From: Pseudomonas sp. Irchel s3h17
GTDB lineage: Bacteria; Pseudomonadota; Gammaproteobacteria; Pseudomonadales; Pseudomonadaceae
Assembly (NCBI RefSeq): GCF_900187505.1
Contig: NZ_FYDL01000017.1
Span: forward strand, 49,821-113,820
Reading direction: 5' to 3'
DNA: 64,000 bases
Shown piece by piece: positions 60,401 through 64,000 of this stretch. The stretch's first letter is position 1. The number at the start of each line of letters is the position of its first letter. The notes beneath the pieces were generated by a model, which ran no database searches, was not told the origin of the DNA, and saw nothing but the letters and a program-made list of their open reading frames with translations. The translations under genes and the position numbers were made by a program.

Positions 60401-61072
60401 ATGGCAACAGATGACTCGGTAGCAAAAAACCAGGCGAGTAAGTGGTGGTCGGGAAGTAGGGATGTCTCGGTTTCTAGAACTTATACGCTGCTTTGGATCA
60501 ATATGGTCATTGGCCTGTTGTTCTACTGCGCTTTCTCTGTAATACCGCCGATTAAGGGTATTTTAATTAAAAAAGAAGAAATTATGTCGGCTCAATTGGA
60601 CGGCCTGCAGAGAATTCCTCGCATTGAAGAAGCGATTGGAAGGATGGAAAAAAGACAGGCTTTACTTACTTCTGAGTCTGTTGATGCGCGCCTCAAAAAA
60701 ATAGAAGTGGCTGTGGCGGGTGGAAAATTGAACGTTGATGATATTCGCTCATTAGTTCAGTTGAATGAGGAGGTTAAGGGGTTGAAAGATTTTGTGGTCA
60801 AAGATCCTTCGTCCTTTTTTGAGCTTAAAGAGCTGCAAGGGAATTATAAAAGCTTGATTAGTGATCAAGGAAAATATGCTGTCAAGGATGTTGTTGATTC
60901 TCAGATATCTACAATTCAATGGGTTGGCGGTATAGCGCTAGGGATTTTTGGTATTATTCTCGCGATCGTCTTTAACCCATTTGGTTCTAAATCTTTAACC
61001 ACCCGTCCACTGAAGCAGAAAGGTACAGCTGGCGATGGTGCAGGTAGCGCGACTGAGGAGGAAACTCTGTGA
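60401..61072 (+). CDS. AT-rich membrane protein with two helices and a coiled-coil-like centre
   Basis: A 223-aa protein: cytoplasmic-like N-terminus, helix 1 about 27-51 (TYTLLWINMVIGLLFYCAFS), a charged helical central region of about 120 residues, helix 2 about 175-193 (WVGGIALGIFGIILAIVF) and a polar tail. Base composition is far more AT-rich than neighbours, with an AT-rich promoter-like stretch before it. It is on the opposite strand to the surrounding phage genes and overlaps the next gene. I recognise no family; a lysogenic-conversion or defence role is possible (inference). Confidence 0.7.
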   Translation: MATDDSVAKNQASKWWSGSRDVSVSRTYTLLWINMVIGLLFYCAFSVIPPIKGILIKKEEIMSAQLDGLQRIPRIEEAIGRMEKRQALLTSESVDARLKKIEVAVAGGKLNVDDIRSLVQLNEEVKGLKDFVVKDPSSFFELKELQGNYKSLISDQGKYAVKDVVDSQISTIQWVGGIALGIFGIILAIVFNPFGSKSLTTRPLKQKGTAGDGAGSATEEETL

Positions 61073-61365
61073 TTTCTCTTGTCACGTTGATATTGTCTGC
61101 GGATAAACTGGATCTTCCTAAAAAGGAAGAGGTAAGAAACATTATTCGCGAATTGGGTTTTGATACTTATGTCGTGAGTGACAAAGATAAGAAACTTCCC
61201 CTGCCTGACATGGTTTTCTGCGGTAAGTTTGAAGGCGCAACTGCTGGGAAGATTCGAGATGATGTTACTCAATTGGTTTATGAGCCTCTCAAGTCCGCTG
61301 GGGTTAAAACTAGAGCCATGGTGTTGGTAAGTAATGGTTACGCTTGGGGGCTTAGAAGCGTTTAG
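61069..61365 (+). CDS. 98-aa partner protein of unknown function
   Basis: A small soluble alternating alpha/beta protein (MISLVTLILSADKLDLPKKE ... KTRAMVLVSNGYAWGLRSV). GTG 61069 overlaps the stop of the membrane protein gene (GTGA), so the two are translated together. It has no recognisable catalytic motif. The tight pairing and foreign base composition suggest one functional cassette carried by the prophage. Confidence 0.65.
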   Translation: MISLVTLILSADKLDLPKKEEVRNIIRELGFDTYVVSDKDKKLPLPDMVFCGKFEGATAGKIRDDVTQLVYEPLKSAGVKTRAMVLVSNGYAWGLRSV

Positions 61366-61381
61366 TCGTCAGGCCTGACGC

Positions 61382-61594
61382 TCATCGTATAAGAGGGGAA
61401 GGCGCTGGCGGGCAGAACCGTAGTGTCAGGTGGCGACCTCGTTCAACTGTGCTGTCTTCGGCATCGCCCAGATCGGCGCAGTTGTTGATGGCCAACAGGC
61501 CTCTGGGGGAAGGTTGAATTGCGACTGGCGAAGGCGCTGGCGCACCGGTTTCTTGATTAGTCTCATGAGTGATCGGCGAGAATGATCGCGTCAT
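61382..61594 (-). CDS. Possible small phage protein
   Basis: A 70-codon frame (MTRSFSPITHETNQETGAPA ... HLTLRFCPPAPSPLIR) in the direction of the neighbouring phage genes, 24 bp after the next one. The ribosome site is poor and composition is Pro/Ser-rich, so it may be a chance frame. Confidence 0.3.
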   Translation of the reverse strand: MTRSFSPITHETNQETGAPAPSPVAIQPSPRGLLAINNCADLGDAEDSTVERGRHLTLRFCPPAPSPLIR

Positions 61595-61618
61595 GCGGCT
61601 GGGCCATCGGAGTGTCGA

Positions 61619-61891
61619 TCACTGCGCACCTCCGGTAAGACGGTTGACCTTTTCTTCGTACTGCATGGCCAAGTCATGGGCGGCCTTGTAGTCCTGGCGG
61701 AAGGCGTGGGCCTTGCCGCTTGTCCGGTCGACGATCTGGAGCAGGCCGATGCCTTTCACGTTGACTTGGAAGCGCACAGGTTTGGGTGGCTCTTGCCGAT
61801 CAGTGCGCCCGAAGAGTCCGGTTTGCGCCGCTTTTGTTTTTTGCAGTAGCGCACAGAGTTCATCGAAGCGCTCTTGGAATGATGGATGCAT
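61619..61891 (-). CDS. Phage-type hypothetical protein
   Basis: A 90-aa soluble protein (MHPSFQERFDELCALLQKTK ... QYEEKVNRLTGGAQ) with GAGGA before the ATG. Helical ends and a basic middle; no family recognised. Direction and spacing fit the minus-strand early genes of the prophage. Confidence 0.6.
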   Translation of the reverse strand: MHPSFQERFDELCALLQKTKAAQTGLFGRTDRQEPPKPVRFQVNVKGIGLLQIVDRTSGKAHAFRQDYKAAHDLAMQYEEKVNRLTGGAQ

Positions 61892-62333
61892 GGAAAGTCC
61901 TCAATGTTGGTTGCGTGTATTCGCTAGCAATCTGGCGGCCTGCTGGCTGCCATTGGGCGCATGACGGATAAAGGTAGACATAAAAAAGCCCGAGGGATCC
62001 CGGGCTTTTGTGGTACGTCACACAGACCTCCCTATGTGAGCGCTGGTCCGCCATTGGGCGGGCTTCTAAGTGGGCTATTTCATCGCAAATCCTCCTTGCC
62101 GTTTGGGTTGAGCGATGCAGGTGGCCGGCGCCGGGCCGGGTGTTCGTCCGCATTGGGGTGTGATCTGCCGTCCGGTCTGGGCTGCCCGGATTACTGGGCT
62201 TCCCCTCCCATCTTCACGCCTCGCCGAACTGAGGCCATGCAGACAGATCACACTCCGATACAGCCTGGTGCTGGGGAGGACCAGGTGCTCGGGCAGTTAG
62301 CGACAGGCTGTCGTTTTGGCGATGGTTGATTCG
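61892..62333. other. Intergenic region in the prophage
   Basis: Apart from the terminator at 61983-62009 I can support no gene. A minus-strand frame over 61860-62153 reads through the terminator and overlaps a better gene, so it was not accepted. The rest is GC-rich without strong repeats. Confidence 0.5.
61983..62009. terminator. Bidirectional intrinsic terminator
   Basis: AAAAGCCCG and its complement CGGGCTTTT enclose AGGGATCC, with A-run and T-run on opposite sides, so it can stop transcription both ways. Confidence 0.75.
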
Positions 62334-62513
62334 TTATTGGGGCTTCGACAAGCCCGCCTGAATACGCTGCGTGATCTCGTCTCGATGCACCGGGACATCC
62401 TTGGGTGCGCTTGTTCCGATGCGTACCTGTTTGCCACTCACACCCAGCACAGTGATCGTGATGTCGTTACCTATGTTGATGCTTTCGCCTTCTTTGCGAG
62501 TCAAAATCAGCAT
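62334..62513 (-). CDS. csrA: CsrA/RsmA-family RNA-binding regulator encoded on the prophage
   Basis: A 59-aa CsrA homologue: MLILTRKEGESINIG, ITITVLGVSGKQVRIGTSAP, KDVPVHRDEI, retaining the RNA-contact Arg44. CsrA dimers bind GGA motifs in mRNA leaders and change translation. A mobile copy could rewire host secretion, motility or biofilm control, or phage genes (inference). It has AAGGAA before the ATG. The C-terminal tail IQAGLSKPQ differs from host RsmA. Confidence 0.93.
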   Translation of the reverse strand: MLILTRKEGESINIGNDITITVLGVSGKQVRIGTSAPKDVPVHRDEITQRIQAGLSKPQ

Positions 62514-62578
62514 TGTCCATTTCCTTGCGTTAGTTGGTTTCCCAATGCCGCCTTGCAAGAAGCGGCATCAGTGAAACG

Positions 62579-62782
62579 TCATTGCATTACGCGGATTTCA
62601 TTGCGCGGGAACCACGCGCCGTCAACCTTGACCATGCAGCCGACAAAGGCGGCGTAGCGGGTCTCTCGGTCAGTCTGGAAGCCGTAGTAGGAGCAAGTGG
62701 CCCGTGAAGCGAGACTGCTTAGCAGCATGCCGCCCACGATCAGTACAAGCAGGATCAGCAGAACCTTTGTTGCGTACTTCAC
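62579..62782 (-). CDS. Small membrane protein of the prophage
   Basis: A 67-aa protein with an N-terminal helix (LLILLVLIVGGMLLSSLA) and a polar domain with two Cys (CSYYGF, VGCMVKVDGAWF), suggesting a disulphide outside the cytoplasm. It starts at GTG 62782, overlapping the TerB-like gene stop (GTGA). Unknown function. Confidence 0.65.
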   Translation of the reverse strand: MKYATKVLLILLVLIVGGMLLSSLASRATCSYYGFQTDRETRYAAFVGCMVKVDGAWFPRNEIRVMQ

Positions 62783-63228
62783 GCCTCGATACCGTAGTCA
62801 GCTAGGCGCAGACCGAAGTGCATGCCTATTTCTTTCAGCACCACCATCTCTGCGGCCTCGATCTCTCCGTCGGCCTGAGCTACGGCCAGAATGTTAACGA
62901 AGGCTTCCTCCGCGTCGGCCGGAACGTTTTTGATGTCGGCCAGTTCGCGCTTGATCGCCAGCCGACCTACCTGGAAGTTGGCGTTCAACTGACCGGTGAA
63001 GCGATTGATGGTCTCGGTGATCTCGCTGCCGAAGTGCGTCAAATTTGGGTTGGAGCAAATCAGCTCGTCCAGCTTGGAAACCTCACTGGCTTCAATCTCA
63101 CCATCAGCCGCGGCGACCAGTAAGCCGCCACCGACAATGGCCTGCATCAAGTCGCGGTTAACGACTTTCTTCATTTCGGCCTGAGCGTTGCCGACTTGTT
63201 TACCGAAGAGCTTTTTCATTCCGAACAT
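62779..63228 (-). CDS. TerB-family (tellurite-resistance-like) protein
   Basis: A 149-aa all-helical protein: LLVAAADGEIEASEVSKLDE and ILAVAQADGEIEAAEMVVLK are the duplicated acidic metal-binding motifs of TerB. TerB-like proteins occur on many phages and have been linked to metal stress and phage defence contexts. GAGGAAA precedes the ATG; the next gene overlaps its end. Confidence 0.85.
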   Translation of the reverse strand: MFGMKKLFGKQVGNAQAEMKKVVNRDLMQAIVGGGLLVAAADGEIEASEVSKLDELICSNPNLTHFGSEITETINRFTGQLNANFQVGRLAIKRELADIKNVPADAEEAFVNILAVAQADGEIEAAEMVVLKEIGMHFGLRLADYGIEA

Positions 63229-63441
63229 GGTGTTTCCTCAGGGTGGTTACATCCCGATGCACCCTGTCGCCAAGGTGCAGCAGTGATGCTGTCTGTCCTA
63301 TTGCCGCTGGAGGAGCGGGGCGCATTGCTTGCCGGATAATTCACGCGGTTCTGGCGTTTCACCATCGAGCAGCCGTCCAGGTTGTTCCTGTCGTGGGCAG
63401 GCTTTCGGGCCTGTCTGCTCGCCGGTCTGAAAACCGTCCGG

Positions 63442-64000
63442 GTGCTGGTTGCGAAGGGTGTCGTTTCTTCAAACGACACCCCCTATGTCCACCCACAAAA
63501 CGGTCAGGTCTATCGCGAGTTCCTGTTGTCTCAGCGCGACACCCTGGTGGTGGTCTCGGGTTACAGCGTCGAGCTGCGCGCGCGGATCATTGACCGCTGG
63601 CAGGAACTAGAGGCCCAGGCAGGGCAGTTCCAGATTCCAGCGACTTACGCCGAGGCATTACAGGCTGCTGCCGATCAGGCCAAGGACAACCAATCACTGC
63701 GCTTGGTCATTCTCGATCAGGCGCCAAAAATTGCGGCCATCAAACGCTTGGCTGCGTCTGGCGGGGCGATCTGTATCACTGACACCGCGAAGCAACTGCA
63801 CATCCCACCGGCCAAATTGTTCTCCTGGCTTGAGCAGCATCGTTGGATCTTTCGCCGCAAAGGCTCCAAGCGTTGGGTTGCCTATCAACCTCGTATCACC
63901 TCCGGCTACATGACCCACAAGGTGACGGCCTTGATACCTGACAGTGAGACCGGGATCGAACGTGCTGCCTTCGATCCTATGGTCACTCCCAAAGGCCTTG
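63442..64000 (+). CDS. Phage antirepressor with KilAC domain (partial, runs off window; 5' end uncertain)
   Basis: The open frame contains FLLSQRDTLVVVSGYSVELR ARIIDRWQELE, the end of a Rha/antirepressor N-domain, followed by a KilAC DNA-binding domain (AAIKRLAASGGAICITDTAK, LFSWLEQHRWIFRRKG, GYMTHKV). The usual Rha start (SSREIAELTGK-type) is missing: the frame opens only at 63340 and the best start I see is GTG 63442. The gene may be 5'-truncated or fused to foreign DNA. Such proteins trigger prophage induction. Confidence 0.7.
   Translation, partial: MLVAKGVVSSNDTPYVHPQNGQVYREFLLSQRDTLVVVSGYSVELRARIIDRWQELEAQAGQFQIPATYAEALQAAADQAKDNQSLRLVILDQAPKIAAIKRLAASGGAICITDTAKQLHIPPAKLFSWLEQHRWIFRRKGSKRWVAYQPRITSGYMTHKVTALIPDSETGIERAAFDPMVTPKGL

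Noticed and set aside
61860..62153. 97-codon minus-strand frame
   Set aside because: Reads through a strong terminator and overlaps the better-supported gene at 61619-61891.

Overview
The window is a 64 kb piece of a GC-rich chromosome whose gene content, protein sequences and abundant REP/REPIN elements fit a denitrifying Pseudomonas of the P. fluorescens complex. This is inferred from sequence recognition; no search was run. About 41 kb of the window is an unusually compact anaerobic-respiration block. It is followed by a metabolic and repair segment, a foreign-looking low-GC insertion, a catalase/acyltransferase/transporter segment, and the left part of a prophage-like element integrated at a tRNA-Leu gene.

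1-9.5 kb: the nitrite reductase operon nirS-M-C-F (minus strand, leaving the window inside nirF) diverges from nirQ-nirO-nirP, followed by norC-norB and norD. Both promoter regions carry FNR/ANR/DNR-type palindromes. 9.2-17.7 kb: dnr (NO-sensing regulator) with dnrP, then nnrS and a membrane gene behind three NorR-like sites and a sigma-54 promoter, a pdxH paralogue with a perfect ANR/DNR box, moaB-moeA (molybdenum cofactor) and ubiU-V-T (oxygen-independent ubiquinone synthesis). 18.2-33.7 kb: a DGC-type zinc-binding protein, a second Dnr-type regulator, narL-narX, and the divergent narK1-K2-G-H-J-I-parvulin-moaA operon. 34.5-37.4 kb: class III ribonucleotide reductase, with the glycyl-radical tail encoded as a separate 55-aa gene between nrdD and nrdG. 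37.6-41.0 kb: an ftrABCD-type iron uptake operon behind a Fur box.

Together these genes cover nitrate uptake and reduction, nitrite and NO reduction, cofactor supply (Moco, haem d1, PLP), anaerobic quinone and dNTP synthesis, iron supply, and the regulators (NarXL, two Dnr-type proteins, probable NorR input). At least eight FNR-type boxes and several NarL-type heptamer pairs lie in the intergenic regions.

41-56.8 kb: a DUF3079 gene with an ANR-type box, an LTA-synthase-like sulfatase, an Ada-like/AlkA-like repair pair, an NTF2-like protein, an SGNH hydrolase, and a LysE-family gene broken in two by about 2.3 kb of AT-rich DNA with a 2-oxoglutarate oxygenase and a glycosyltransferase. Then come katG, an OafA-type acyltransferase, and a three-gene operon of a duplicated DUF1538 membrane protein and two PII-like proteins, the best candidate here for an undescribed regulated transport system.

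57.2-64 kb: tRNA-Leu(UAA), a tyrosine integrase, AlpA-like regulator, small methyltransferase, an AT-rich two-gene membrane/soluble module of unknown function, a CsrA homologue, a TerB-like protein and a KilAC-type antirepressor running off the window. The right attachment end is not in view.

Repeats are prominent: single REPINs, a 175-bp tandem REPIN array between moaA and nrdD, and two 219-bp elements in which a REPIN is enclosed by IS4-like terminal inverted repeats.
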